This document shows, one piece after another, positions 45,273-56,562 of a stretch of DNA of 64,000 nucleotides (its first letter is position 1; each line of letters opens with the position of its first letter). Under the pieces are notes generated by a model. That model saw nothing but the letters and a program-made list of their open reading frames with translations. It was not told the DNA's origin and made no database searches. Source of the DNA: Isoetes taiwanensis (taxonomy: Eukaryota; Streptophyta; Lycopodiopsida; Isoetales; Isoetaceae); assembly GCA_021234155.1 (NCBI GenBank), contig JAJEKV010000903.1, positions 1-64,000 on the forward strand. Direction: 5' to 3'. The translations under genes were made by a program, and so were the position numbers.

Positions 45273-47520
45273 GAATAGTGACTTTTGATGCATTTCAAGC
45301 ATCTTAATTAACCGTGAGTACACACCCCTCATTGGTTCTATGCAGAAAGCACACATAATGCAAAACTTGGTCAAGGATAGACTTGACTTTATTGATTGAA
45401 TTATACCGATCTCTTAAGGATACTCTTTCTTGTTATGTTATATATATTTACTCATACTCTCCAATGTTGATGTGGAGTATTTCTTGTAATCTCTAATGCA
45501 AGCAACCCCAAAAGAGATATTATCATACGGAAGGTTACATTTTGCTAAAGAAAAATATATTGTATTTGGCAAAAAGTGTCTGCCTTTCTTCTTTCTTCAG
45601 AAGGCAATTGAAATAAAGATCAAATAGAAAGAGTTCAATCGTTCAATCTTATTGTGCATATAAATTGAAGATCTTAACTAAGTCAATGTTGATATGAATA
45701 TGTGCACCTCAAGAAGCAAGAAAGCATCTTGCGAGAAGGCTATAATTTAAAGGAAAATTGTATTTATATGGGTTTGAAGGGGAGAATGCCTCTTTATCCC
45801 TAACATGTATTATAATTACAAGAAACTTATCGCGGCGGCCAAGGCCGCCGCAAATGTTTCTCTTCCCCAACTCGTCTATACATGCTAGAACATGCAGAAT
45901 TTGAACCTGCATTTTGTTGCCTTGTGTTCAGTGCTCGCGCGTCAAGGCTGGTGCTTCCTCACAATTGAATTTTGGATTTAGTGTTTGAAACTCGTATAGA
46001 TCTTTAAAGTTTCAGTGCTCTCCAGGTCTTTGATTAAGGCTTCCCGTAAAAACTTCTAGTTGTTAAAGACAGCTTCCTACTGGGAACTCAACATATTTTG
46101 ATCATGACAACCACAGACAAAGTATTTCGATAAATCAAATATGTAGATTGTATTAGCACCTAATACTATGATCCTTGTTTACATCTTCAAGGCCAGCTTC
46201 AACCATGTTTTTCTCAGCCAACTACACCCCTTTGACGTTTACATTTTTTTGACATTGCATTTGCGGTTAGAATCAGAAACAAAAGATAAACCCTTCTGAT
46301 TGAAAAGGAGCAGTCTGACGGAAGACTTTCTTTGGAATGGAGTGATTTATTGACATCTTGCTTACCATAGAGCATTCGTTGCAGAATGGAACCAATGTTC
46401 TCCAATCTCATTGATGCATGAAGCACTAATATTTATCTCGGCAAAATCTAGGGTAAAGCACTAGCAAGTGTAAAAGGGTAATATATTTAGAGGCATTACT
46501 TATATTCCCTAAGAATGAATGTCTATACCTAATGTATTAGCTTGATCCTAGCAAACCACAAAAGAATTAATGCCCTCTTGAGATGGCTAACATAGACTAA
46601 TCAGGATTAACAACTTTAAATCACTGTAACTTGTGCTTCTGTCCATGTTTGCATATGTCTGCAAGTGCATTACATCGCCTTGATTCATTTATTTCCTAGC
46701 AAATTGCTTTCTCCGTTTGGCTTAGAAATCCACACAATCATGATAAATACCAACAATAATCTCTTTTCGCTAAACTGTTAGCAAGACTCGGTATAAGTCA
46801 TGCACAATTCTTTTTCCTTTACATCATACAACCTGAACAAAAGGGCAAGAAATTTAAATCAAGAAAGAGGTACAAATGCAATCAATTCAACTAGAAGATG
46901 CATCTGCATTGGGTCAGCCAGAGGTACTGCCAAAGCTATCAGGAGACTCTCAGCTCATTGCTCATGCACGATAAATTATTAGAGATAGGTAGTTCCAAAA
47001 AATGCAAAGACAATGAAGACGTGTCTATCTCGTATTCAATGAACATAAACATTCAAGTTCAATCCCGCAGACACTTCTAGAGCAAATTGTAAAGCAAAAA
47101 GAATAACATAACGTAAGGGCATGAAATGAGATGATCCACACTTGGTTGTGTACTCAATCTCCAACACGATGGTCGTTCTTTCAACTCCAACCTTTGCAAC
47201 CTATTGAAGCACAAATAGAAGCAATTCCAGTACTTTGGAGGATGTTAAAGGTTTAGAATGAGAGAGAAAAAAAATTGTCATACTCAAGATATTGCGCGCA
47301 ACATCAAGAAATATCTTGTAAAACTTTTTGACAACCTTAAGAAACAAAATAAACACACAACAGACATCAGTAGAGCCCATCTTAGCGCAAATGAGATGCA
47401 GACTATTAATGCTATTTGCTATTTTGAGATGCGTCTGGTCTCCAAAAAACCAAATGAAAATGCCTTGCTAGTGACATAAAGAAAAGTGAGAACTTTGTGC
47501 CAATACTGCACACGCAGTTT
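45273..47520. other. 3' flank of the HAD gene and intergenic DNA
   Basis: AT-rich, with no supported gene. A GC-rich palindrome at 45832-45851 (GCGGCGGCC, AA, GGCCGCCGC) stands out. The open frames at 46800-47080 and 47258-47479 have low-complexity composition and no family that I know. Confidence 0.4.
45832..45851. repeat. GC-rich 9-bp-arm palindrome
   Basis: GCGGCGGCC and GGCCGCCGC separated by AA, in an otherwise AT-rich stretch about 560 bp downstream of the HAD stop codon. It could form a strong hairpin. Without a T run after it and this far from the gene, a terminator role is not supported. Confidence 0.5.
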
Positions 47521-47539
47521 CCTTTACAGGATCTAGCAA

Positions 47540-48270
47540 AATAGCAGACATAATGGTTTTAGAAGATTTTATCCGGTCCTGACCTGCAAAGATGAAGAAA
47601 ACTCAAAGCGTGGTTCCAACTTGACAATTCCTTCCATAATTCTGAAAGGATCGCCAGATGTTTTCGATCAGATGGAGCCGGATCTGGAGAATCTTCTGCC
47701 CAAGCTTTTGAATAAAAAATCCCCTGTTTCTTGCATTGTCTGGCCTTTAAGATGTGCAGAGAAATTTGGGCTTTCAACCGTAGTTGTTCTGACATCTAAT
47801 GCTACTAATGCTTGCTTCGATTGGCAACTGCCGGAGCTTATCAAACAGGGGCGTGGACCGTGAAACTGGGCCGTGGATGTGGAATGATGATGGCGGGCAG
47901 CATATGAACCCGGAAAAATTCCAGAAGGTCACGGCGTAAGACTCGTTGCCAACCTAGGCCGCATATCTAAGGCGGCCAAATCTGTGCTGTTGGGCTGCAA
48001 AAGAACTCTAAAAACTTGCTCTGCCCTAACAATTTGTGCGACAACAAAGGCGGCCAGGCATTTCGGATCTTTTGATAGCAATTGCAGAAAATAGCTTTAT
48101 TTATGCTGGATGGGTGGCCGGATTCTCGCTTTCTAAACTGGAGCATCGATATTGCAAGAAGAACATTGATAAGAATTGGCTTTCAAGGTTCTACAGGCGA
48201 TTCCATTCCAAACGATTGCTTGGAGAGCAAGAAAAAAATAGGGCCGTAGCCGCCGTAAATGCACGATAAG
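47540..48270. other. Coding-like stretch of unknown identity
   Basis: Two plus-strand open frames stand out by composition: 47621-47863 (80 codons, with FDQMEPDLENLLPKLLNKK) and 48036-48269 (77 codons, with YAGWVAGFSLSKLEHRYCKK). The minus strand at 47870-47590 is also open for 78 codons and then ends in a splice-like CAG. I do not recognise any of them and cannot decide the strand. Confidence 0.25.
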
Positions 48271-48427
48271 TGCATATATCATAAATGCGAGGTCACTCTT
48301 TATTAGGTTCCAATATTATTTGCACACACGTGTCACTATCAAAATGCTTCAAAAAAAATAGCACCAAATAAATAGCTTCAAGCAAAAAATCAAACTGAAT
48401 TATATATGAGTGATGGTGGGCAATAAA

Positions 48428-48490
48428 AGTCCACGTGGCATGCCACAAAAAGCCAGTAAAAAAGCCAGCAGAAGTCCACGTGGCATGCTA
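48428..48490. promoter_or_regulatory. Two CCACGTGG G-box palindromes in a 45-bp direct repeat
   Basis: AGTCCACGTGGCATGC occurs at 48428 and again at 48473. CCACGTGG is the core bound by plant bZIP and bHLH factors. No gene start is visible within reach, so the role is open. Two copies with exact spacing are notable in AT-rich DNA. Confidence 0.4.
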
Positions 48491-48499
48491 GAAAAATTC

Positions 48500-49379
48500 A
48501 TATGTCCATTGGCATTGACATGCACACGCATTGACTAGCTATGGTGGTTTGGTTATGGGGAAGAGGATTGTGCTGTTGATATCAAGTCAGGCTCGGGCAA
48601 AAAAAAAAATTTCCTTCTAGTTGTGGTTGCTTGAAACTTGGTTAATCCAAAAAAGTTTTCAACAAACATAACAAAACTAGCCGAGAAAGGCTTGAATATG
48701 CTTTGTTTAGGCCGAATTTTGTGCCTGAGATAGGAATTCTTCAACTTAAACATGACATAAGAGATTTCAGGAGAGATTTGTAGCTAGGGGTTTTTGCTAT
48801 GAATTGGTTTAACCAAGGAATTGAAATTTGATAAATCAACAACAAAGTTAGACCCAAGTCGGTATGACTATGACGACCATATAGAATTGTGATCACCATA
48901 TGGATATTGCCAGCAATTGTAATGACCATACGTACCTATGATGACTATATATGGATATTATACTCATACATATAAAGATGGTCATCACACGGATGGGAAA
49001 AGTAGCCACACGAAGCAAAGTTCAAACTCATAACTTTCTACTTGCGAAACATATACCTATGCCAAGTGAATTACCAATACTTCTTGGAGACATCACCTTG
49101 CACCTTCTTCATATACTAGGAGGTTCTGCAATGTTCCAGAACCTAATACATATGCGACACTATCATTTGGAGTGGCGCGATCCTAACCGTTGGACTAGAA
49201 GTCAAGACACATATATAGAGGCGCTTAATTCTTGTCGAACCATTCCAGTTCAACGCCAATCTTGAGCCTTCTAGCTCAAGTCTTGATATTCGAGCATATT
49301 CATGTATTTCCTAGTATTTTCTCTTGTTTTCAGGTTCACGATTGAACCAGAATCTCTTTACCAGTTCTAGTTTGCTTTG
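48500..49379. other. AT-rich stretch without gene
   Basis: 48840-48960 has several loosely repeated TGACCATA/CATATGGATAT phrases. The 104-codon frame at 48951-49265 has no family that I know. Confidence 0.35.
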
Positions 49380-50265
49380 AGCCTAAATTATTTCTTTGTT
49401 TATAGTTTATGTTTTGCCACAATGAAGGAGGTTACAACTTTGTTACAACATGCCTAGCAACTTGTTCAAGTATGTCAACAACTACAGTTGGACAATAAAG
49501 AAGTTTCTAAGTTTCCACACGAGTAGCTTCTAAGTTTGGATTAAGGCCATCAGAGCATAAAACTAGCTTGCTCGAGAAGTTTGACACTGTCCAAGCTTTG
49601 TAGTTTCTTAAACTAGATTTGGCTTGTGATTCCGCTCCATCCTCAAAGATATACTACGGGCCAGGAACAAGTTGGATTGGTTGGTTCTTTCCTAACATGA
49701 CCAGTTCTAAGTTGGTTTGCTCCTTTGTTGGAGACAGGAGATTGAGAGTTGCAAGACTTTGCTGCATTTATTGCTGAGCTCGAGGCATGCATAGGAGATA
49801 CAATTCGTCAGTATACAATAATCACAAAGATAGAATCTCATGCAAGCTTCTCATCCAGCTACTATATATGCATTTGTATTTTGTCAAATTCCTACAGATA
49901 CCATCTTGGATCATACTACTCTCCGAGATTGTTTTCAAGAAGGCTTATGTGAGGATCTCAAGGATATGTTGTTATCTATGGAAGACCCCATGACGTGAGA
50001 GAAAGCTGTCAAGTTTGTAGTTCGTTATGATAACCATCTTTTCTAGTGTAGATAAGAAAGACGGAAGCAGATTGCTTCTCCAATTCCGTAAGCACCAGTA
50101 GCCATATCAGCTTCTAAGTCACCCACATCCTCTGAATCAGATGGTCCAATACCAATGCAGGTTGATCGTTCTTACTTTCAGGGACCCTAGTATTTTGCTA
50201 AAAAAACAACATTAAAAGGGCAAACCTATGTCTTTATTCTGCAGGTTCTGGTCACGTGGTTTGTG
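49380..50265 (+). mobile_element. Ty3/gypsy gag relic, plus strand
   Basis: With frame changes the plus strand gives EQVGLVGSFLT (about 49660), WFAPLLETGD in neighbouring frames, LQDFAAFIAELEACIGDT (about 49755), LRDCFQEGLCEDLKDMLLSM (about 49925) and EKAVKFVVRYDNHLF (about 50000). This is the gag domain and order seen in the minus-strand relic at 6725-7525. A degenerate zinc-knuckle-like C..S....H..C lies near 50229. No polymerase or LTR is attached. Confidence 0.7.
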
Positions 50266-50730
50266 AATATCTAGTAAAAGCGGCCCAATCAGTTGGAAAA
50301 CATGAAGGGTCGGTATGATATGGTGGTGCTCGGGGGAGAGGCTATGGAGAGGGAGGGAGGGAGAGAGAGATGCCTTGACCACATGCTGACTAGAGAGCAT
50401 GAGAGAGAATACGAGCTTAACCATTCCCTAAAATTATGTTGCCTGAAAAAACTCCCTAAAAACTTTCCTTCACCGAAAATCTGAGGCACCATTTTCCCTT
50501 GTTTCTTGGTCTTCAAGGCTGTGCGAATCCTTGACTTTCTACTAATTCTTGCATCAGCAACAAGTATTTCTTAGCTTTAACTCAATTCATAGCATTCATA
50601 TAGTTTATTGATCTCAAATTCCTTTGCAACAGATATTGTTTCGTGCCTTTTGTCCTTGAATTACTTGAAATCATATGTCTAAGACCACTAAATCTGCTTT
50701 GCCAACAAGCAGGAAACGGTTTGTGCCTCA
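50266..50730. other. Non-coding stretch
   Basis: I see no supported gene. A purine-rich GGGAGGGAGGGAGAGAGAGA-like run lies near 50351. Confidence 0.35.
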
Positions 50731-51120
50731 TCATGTGGAGAAGATAGCTCCAAGGAGGACAAGGAAAATGATAGTGTGGATTTCAATGAATGTGTTTGGA
50801 GACCAATTCTGAACCAATTCCGACAATATTCGATAATTGGCCGGGCAGTGCGGGTTTCCTGCCTTGTAGATTAAGACAACCCTGCTAGTGGTCCATTGCG
50901 GGGAAAAACTTTCCCGCAACACCCTGTTGAACATATCGGTGAGTACCGGTGCCATGGATGGTCCTGCCCACTTGAGTAACTCCGCTTGCATGCCGTCAAG
51001 ATCTGGTGCTTTTCCATTGGCTAGACGTTGCGGCCCCTGTGCTACCTCCGCCTCCATGATTTCCAGCACTGCGCCCTGTTGAGGAGGGGGGTAATGCTGC
51101 CGATGCATGGGTCAGTAGGT
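50731..51120 (-). mobile_element. LINE reverse-transcriptase fragment
   Basis: On the minus strand, QRLANGKAPDLDGMQAELLK, APVLTDMFNRVL, then WTTSRVVLIYKAGNP and ANYR. This is the N-terminal part of a LINE reverse transcriptase (the NGKAPDxDG block and the KxGxxxxxxNYR block). Its style matches the LINE at 36.3-39.8 kb, where the corresponding region is damaged. The fragment has no endonuclease, no catalytic motif and no tail. Confidence 0.8.
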
Positions 51121-52077
51121 TTTCCAATTACTCGTAGGGGCTCCTTTGTTATTTTTTCTCTGGGTTGAAATTAAAGTGGCCGTCGGATATGGCTTTTTTT
51201 GTCCTATGGTTCATAAGCAACGATGGATTTGCAAACAGAAGTAGATTTTGTTTTAGAAACTCTGAGGGGCTCATACATAGTGAACAAGTGGCACAATATG
51301 GCAGATTTTGTTGGAGGCTGAATGTATATGCTTTTTTGGCTGTGGTAGGTAGCGAGGGCTCTGTTGCAAAGCTATGGCTTGTTGCTCTATTTGATTGTTT
51401 GTTTGGTTGTTTGTTTGGTTGTTTGTTGCAGAGCGATGAATTGCTACTCTATTGCAGGGCTATGGATTATTGCTCTGTTTAGTTGTTTATTTGTTGCCTG
51501 CATTGTTACTTTATTGCAGAAGCTATGGCTTTTTACTCTAGTTGATTGTTACTCTGTTTAGTTGTCCATGGAGCTGCACTTACTACATCTTTCCTTCATC
51601 TTCACCTTTTTACTTTTCTTAATCTTCTCTTCTCTTCTCTTCTTCTTCGGATCTTCTTTCCTCTTATTCGCGGGGTCGGAACAAGGTGTTTTGCTCTGGA
51701 TTCAGCTGGTTCATGCTTGCCATGTGTACGGCTCTCCTTTTTTGTTGCATTCCAATGGTAGGGAGAGCAGTAGTCACTTTTTTGTTTGGATTTTTTGAAA
51801 GAGCGATTAGGATGGGTGTAGCGATTAGGGGCCATAGGACGAAATTATCATGTGTAAATCGCACTTCTAGCATTTTCTAGTATACTTTTGTTTTAAAAAC
51901 CTATTTTGTCCTCAAAATTGATTGTAGTCCGCATGAAGATGATAAGTATGTGATTGCAACAAATTGCCAAACATGTTAAGAGGAGTTTTGAACACTGGAT
52001 TATTTAGCAGATTGTACAGAAATAGTCAAAGGAAAGGAGATATAAGCGAGTTCTAAGCGAAATCCAAGCCTCTGCTA
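51121..52077. other. Non-coding stretch with TTTGGTTG-type low complexity
   Basis: 51385-51435 has (TTTGGTTGTTTG)n, and 51350-51560 repeats a loose phrase with GC(T)ATGG.TTGCTCTGTTTAGTTG. 51590-51660 is a CTTCTT-rich run. The 78-codon frames on both strands are hydrophobic or basic mirror images of this bias and not supported genes. Confidence 0.4.
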
Positions 52078-52082
52078 TAACT
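52078..52082. other. Target site duplication TAACT, left copy
   Basis: TAACT directly precedes the copia 5' LTR and recurs at 55607-55611 directly after the 3' LTR. The 5-bp length is typical of copia elements. Confidence 0.9.
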
Positions 52083-52372
52083 TGTCAAGATACATGATAT
52101 CGAGATCACCATCTTGCCATTAGACGTGATATACCAGCACTTACAACACTTACAGCACTCAGCACATAAGTGCTGACTAAGCACTTTATCAGAGTCTAGC
52201 AACGGTAATTAGCTACGACATAATGGGAGTAATTAATATTGCCTGCCCTTTGTATATCTTCTATTCTCACATATGTTTCAACAATGAATACAATTCAATT
52301 TTGCCTCTGTTCTGGGATCTTGCGCTATCGGTGTGCATCTGCTTCTTTCCCTTTCTTGGTGCAATCTTGACA
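52083..52372 (+). repeat. Copia 5' LTR, 290 bp
   Basis: Starts TGTCAAGATACATGATATCG and ends GCAATCTTGACA. TG...CA ends. It shares long blocks with the 3' LTR (GAGATCACCATCTTGCCA, CTGACTAAGCACTTTATCAG, TTAATATTGCCTGCCCTTTG) but is 38 bp shorter, mainly because CCATCACTTGTTACAATT and TAGGATTGGT-type stretches are missing. Confidence 0.9.
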
Positions 52373-52384
52373 TGGTATCAGAGC
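52373..52384 (+). other. Primer binding site
   Basis: TGGTATCAGAGC directly after the 5' LTR. It is complementary to the 3' end of initiator methionine tRNA, the usual primer of plant copia elements. Confidence 0.9.
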
Positions 52385-52420
52385 ACTAAGTGGGCTGATT
52401 GATTCAAGATTAACACAACA

Positions 52421-53160
52421 ATGGAGAAGGATGCAAGTTACAACCAGATTACCTTCTCTATCGGTCGTGCGATTCAAATCTTTGACGACACAGGTTTCCA
52501 GCAATGGAAAAGCAGAATGATCTTCATCCTCAAAGATAAAGAAGTTTGGGGAATTGTTACTCACCACGAAATTGCATTGGATGACAATTGCTGATTTGCA
52601 TGCTTGGCAGCATCGAGATGACAAGGCAATGGCATATATCGGGCTCTCTTTAACTGACTTTGGTGAGTTTCAGCAAGAGAATAGTCACGATTTGTGGCAT
52701 GCTGTCATTGAGAAGCATGATCAAAAGACTCGTACGATTGGGCATTTGCATACTAAAGCGATGAATATGTGTTGGAAAGGGATCGAGAGTCTTGGCCGAG
52801 ACTCCATCATGCCTTCCAGCAAATTGAAGCTTCGAAGAAAAGCATCAGATCTGAGAGTCGATGCAACTAATTTTCTTCCTCGTGTCACTACCTAACGCAT
52901 TTGATTCTTTGTGCAGCAGCTTTATGCAAGACAAAGATATGGGCTCCCATCAAGGAATCCCTTCTATTAAGGAGGAGATCATGATATGGCAAGATGCAGG
53001 TAGAGATGATCATGGCACTCTCTTTGCAACATGGCATTCAAAGACTCAATCTACCATGGATGGGGATGAGCACGATGAGGAGAAGAAGCACATTGGCAGC
53101 AGATTACCTCTTCCTAGTAAGCATGAAATAGTGGATCTAGATCCTTTTACTTCCTAGATA
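52421..53160 (+). pseudogene. Copia gag-like region
   Basis: ATG at 52421 opens a frame with FDDTGFQQWKSRMIFILKD and ends in a stop near 52592. A second frame continues with DLHAWQHRDDKAMAYIGLSL (52590 on) and WHAVIEKHDQKT, the pattern of the copia gag (UBN2-like) domain. The C-terminal part to about 53155 is weakly conserved. No zinc knuckle is seen. Confidence 0.75.
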
Positions 53161-53733
53161 TCAGACGATGCAGTAGCATCCAATAAATGGATGCCAATTT
53201 TTGATATTCCAGCACCTTCAAAGCAAGGATTAATAGATACCTCATCCATTGAGTTAGGATATCTTGATGTGGCCTTCATTTCCCCATTTTCAGACAATGT
53301 AGAAACATTTCATGAAGTGGCATTCATTTCTGATACTTTGACGACATTTATGCAAGGAGGCGTCCAGGTTCAAATACCTGATACAATGGTTTTTTTGTCC
53401 GGCTTACAGAAACTTCTAGCATCTAAAGCAGTTCTAGCACCTACAGTGCTTGCGGCACCCCTGTTTCCTGATCATGACGCAGATCTTGACACATCCGATC
53501 AAGGAGGAGATCTTGACCCATCTAATCCAGGAGGTGATTTTGATCATCCTGATCAAGGAGTTGAAGAAGAACTTGGTCGAGGAAAAAGGAAGCATTTTCC
53601 TCCTCAAAGATTTGCCTTCTATGCTAAAAGTATGCCCAACATTATGGAGTTTTGTGGTGCTGCTATTACCAATGAACCCATTAGCTATCGTGAAGTTATT
53701 TCATGTGTTGTTGCACCTCATTGACAGCAGGCA
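53161..53733 (+). pseudogene. Linker upstream of the copia reverse transcriptase
   Basis: A 177-codon open frame (53191-53724) includes three DxDxSDQGGD-like acidic repeats (about 53478-53560) and GRGKRKHFPPQRFAFYA. This resembles the linker that usually lies between copia integrase and reverse transcriptase. The integrase catalytic core is absent. Confidence 0.6.
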
Positions 53734-54613
53734 ATGGATCACGAAATGGATTTTATTGTTCAAAATGGCACTTTGGATTTAATTCCTCTTCCTCATGATC
53801 AGAAGGTCATTGGTAACAAATGGGTCTGCAAATGTAAGCTCCATCCTGATGGCACTATCAGCAGCTACAAGGCACGCTTGGTTGCACAGGGTTTCAGCCA
53901 ACAATATGGCATTGATTACTTGGAAACATTTTTTCAAGTGGTCAAGATGATGAGCATTCGCATTCTTCTTGTATTTGCTGCTCATTATAATCTGGAGGCT
54001 CATCAAACAGATGTTAAAACAACATTTCTTAATGGCAAACTTGATGAAGAAATATATATGAAGCAATCTCAGGGTTATGTCAAAGCTGGTGCTGAGCATT
54101 TAGTATGCAAATTGACGAAGGCACTTTACGGGTGAAAGCAAGCATCACATGCTTGGTACAAGACCATAGATTCTTTCTTCAAAGACCAAGAATTCTAGCC
54201 CATTGAGGCTGATTCTAATGTCTACATCCGTCATCAAGGCAATACTTATCATTGCTTTGTGGCTGGATGATTTCTTACTCATGGGCAACAATAATGAGCA
54301 CATTGCTGAATTCAAGACAAGGCTTGCTACTAAGTTTCCAATGGTAGACTTGGGTGATGCTCGCTATTGTTTGGGTTTGCAAATTGCAAGAGACCGGAAA
54401 AAAGGGATTTTTCATATCTCTCTAAGGAAGTACATTGAAGAGATGCTTGAGTGCTTTGGCATGGTTGATTGTAATCCATTTAAAGTTCCTATGAATCCAG
54501 ATTCTCTTCTCACCAAGAAAGATTGTCCACAATCTGATGCTGAGTGCCTTTCTATAATTTCATTTTGGCAATTGATTGGCCCTCATGTATTGCATGGTTT
54601 GCACGCGACCTGA
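53734..54613 (+). pseudogene. Copia reverse transcriptase
   Basis: IGNKWVCKCKLHPDGTISSY, KARLVAQGFSQQYGIDY, QTDVKTTFLNGKLDEEIYMK and LVCKLTKALYG are the standard copia blocks (53806-54135). A stop (TGA) follows ALYG. The catalytic region reads LWLDDFLLMG in the second frame (54203-54613), with WLDD in place of YVDD. AEFKTRLATKFPMVDLGDA and YCLGLQI follow. The polymerase is inactive as written. Confidence 0.9.
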
Positions 54614-55218
54614 TATTGCATTTGCTATAGTAACTCTCACCTAATTTTCGGCAGATCCAGGTCATAAGCATTGGGAAATGGCCAAGCACATTCTCAGATA
54701 CTTAAAAGGTACTGCTGATTATGGCCTTATATATCGCAGCAATAGTGATGTTTTTTCATTGCTGACATACAGTGATTCCTCACTTAGCAATGTGATAGAC
54801 AACTATAGGTCCACATCTGGCATTTGTTTTATACTTGCTAATGCTGCCATTGCTTGGATCAGCAAGAAACAGGGCCATGTATCTCTTTCTTCTACTGAAG
54901 TGGAGTATGTTGCAGCATCTACAGAAGCCCATGAGATCATTGATTTGAAGGACTTTCTTGCCAGCATTGAGCAACACATTTCTGGACCAGCAAGGGTGCT
55001 TTTGGATAACAAAGGTAGCATTGGTTGGTGCTCCTCTAGTTCAGCATCCAAAATCTAAGCATGTTCCCAAGCATTATCATCTTGTAAGGGACCTTGTGGC
55101 TGATAAACAGGTTTGGAATGTTCTTACACGGGACAATACTGTAGATCTCTTGACCAAGCCTTTGGCTCGTGAGCTCTTTCAGCGACATCGACTTGGTATT
55201 GGTCTTAATAAATTCTAG
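54614..55218 (+). pseudogene. Copia RNase H
   Basis: AKHILRYLKGTADYGLIY (54681), TYSDSSLSN, STSGICFILANAAIAWISKK, VSLSSTEVEYVAAS and LLDNKGSIG are the usual RNase H blocks. A frame change near 55030 leads to KHYHLVRDLVADK and DLLTKPLARELFQRHRLGIG. The TDADWAG position is TYSDSSLSN. It is otherwise well preserved. Confidence 0.85.
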
Positions 55219-55264
55219 ATCTCATCTCCAGGAGGAGGAGGCTGAGCATAGAGACGACGATCTC

Positions 55265-55278
55265 TCATCAAGGAGGAG
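55265..55278 (+). other. Polypurine tract of copia element
   Basis: CAAGGAGGAG directly precedes the 3' LTR start TGTCGAGATA. A second purine run, AGGAGGAGGAGGCTGAG, lies about 45 bp upstream. Confidence 0.75.
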
Positions 55279-55606
55279 TGTCGAGATATATGATATCGAG
55301 ATCACCATCTTGCCACTAGACGTGATGTATCAACACTTACAATACTTCTTGTGCTCAGCACATAAGTGCTGACTAAGCACTTTATCAGAGTCTAGCAACG
55401 GTCCATCACTTGTTACAATTAGCTACGATGTAATTAGGATTGGTTAGTAATGGGAGCAATTAATATTGCCTGCCCTTTGCACATCTTGTATTCTCACATA
55501 TGTTTCAACACTGAATACAATTCCATTTTGCCTATATTTTGGGAGCTTATGCTCTCGGATATCAGTATGCATCCGCTTCTCTCCCTTTCTTGATGCAATC
55601 TTGCCA
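55279..55606 (+). repeat. Copia 3' LTR, 328 bp
   Basis: Starts TGTCGAGATATATGATATCG and ends GCAATCTTGCCA. TAACT follows at 55607. It differs from the 5' LTR by base changes and two internal stretches, so the insertion is not very recent. Confidence 0.9.
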
Positions 55607-55611
55607 TAACT

Positions 55612-56562
55612 GTGAGTGAATCTTTGAAACTCAGAATTCATTAGTTGTTGTGGTGCATGGAAAGGAAAATCCCAAACCATTAAACATAAAGAATAGAAAG
55701 GCTCCTGTACAATGAACAGATCAAGGTGTTTCTACCTTCTTCAACCTCTTGAATGAGATGAAATTGTTATTAATGGTAGCCTGAATCTTTCCAATACACA
55801 ATAGAGAGAAATTTGTGTGAAATTACATTCGATAGTTGGTGATTTAGTGGAATTGAGCAATTTAGGAACAAATGGGATAAATTTCAAGCCAAATTCAAGG
55901 ATGAGAAAGAAGCTTATAGTCACACAGTTTCAGATCCTTCACGTTGATAGTGGTATGAAAGAAGGTCAAGTATGGTGTTACATTAGACAATCCCATTCCA
56001 GGTGCTGGGGATGATGGCGACTTTGGAAATGAAGGTTTCGAGGCAACTAATTTGCATACCAATCTTTCTGAATTCATGAATGACACCTTCTATGAGACAG
56101 TTGGATCGGAGGCTACTTTTTGAAGGCCCCTTTGAAAGTAATGAAATATTTCCAATGTCAATGTCAACATGGATAATACATGCAGTCCAATTATGCAACA
56201 TATGCCAAGCAATCGAACACCAACGAGAAACAACACAGATTCATCTAGCTCTAGATCAACACCATGCAATCAGTGATGACTTTAAGGTGTGAAACTTCGT
56301 AAAGTTGCTATATTTTACCATTTTTTAAAATTTGGATTCGATGGTTTACTAGGATGCGTACACTAAAGAACTTCATAAAATCACCAAAATTTGATAATAT
56401 TGCATCCCAATTATAGTAAATTCGCCAAATTAATGGACATTTTATAATAAAAACCTCAATTTTATGGTAAAACATCCAATTCTACTAAATTCATTTCTAT
56501 AAAAATGTTGGAAAAATAGGAAAAAATCGCCACCATTTTTATAGTGTAGAAGCAGCTAGAGG
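55612..56562. other. AT-rich stretch without gene
   Basis: No supported gene. 56380-56540 is strongly AT-rich and carries AAATTCGCCAAATTAATGG-like phrases. Confidence 0.35.

Larger units (their letters stand above)
52083..55606 (+). mobile_element. Ty1/copia element lacking protease and integrase
   Basis: 3,524 bp with both LTRs, a primer site, a polypurine tract and a perfect 5-bp target duplication. The order is gag-like, a linker, reverse transcriptase, RNase H. A usual copia element is about 4.7-5.5 kb with protease and integrase between gag and reverse transcriptase. Neither domain is found between about 53160 and 53730. Frames are broken at several points. It must have been mobilised by proteins of another element, or it lost the segment after insertion. 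Confidence 0.9.

Noticed and set aside
45880-45970. tRNA-like sequence with TTTGAACCTGC
   Set aside because: No cloverleaf with acceptor and anticodon arms could be formed on either strand.
47621-47863. 80-codon plus-strand frame as a gene
   Set aside because: The opposite strand is equally open, no family is recognised and no splice pattern decides between them. Kept only as a coding-like stretch.
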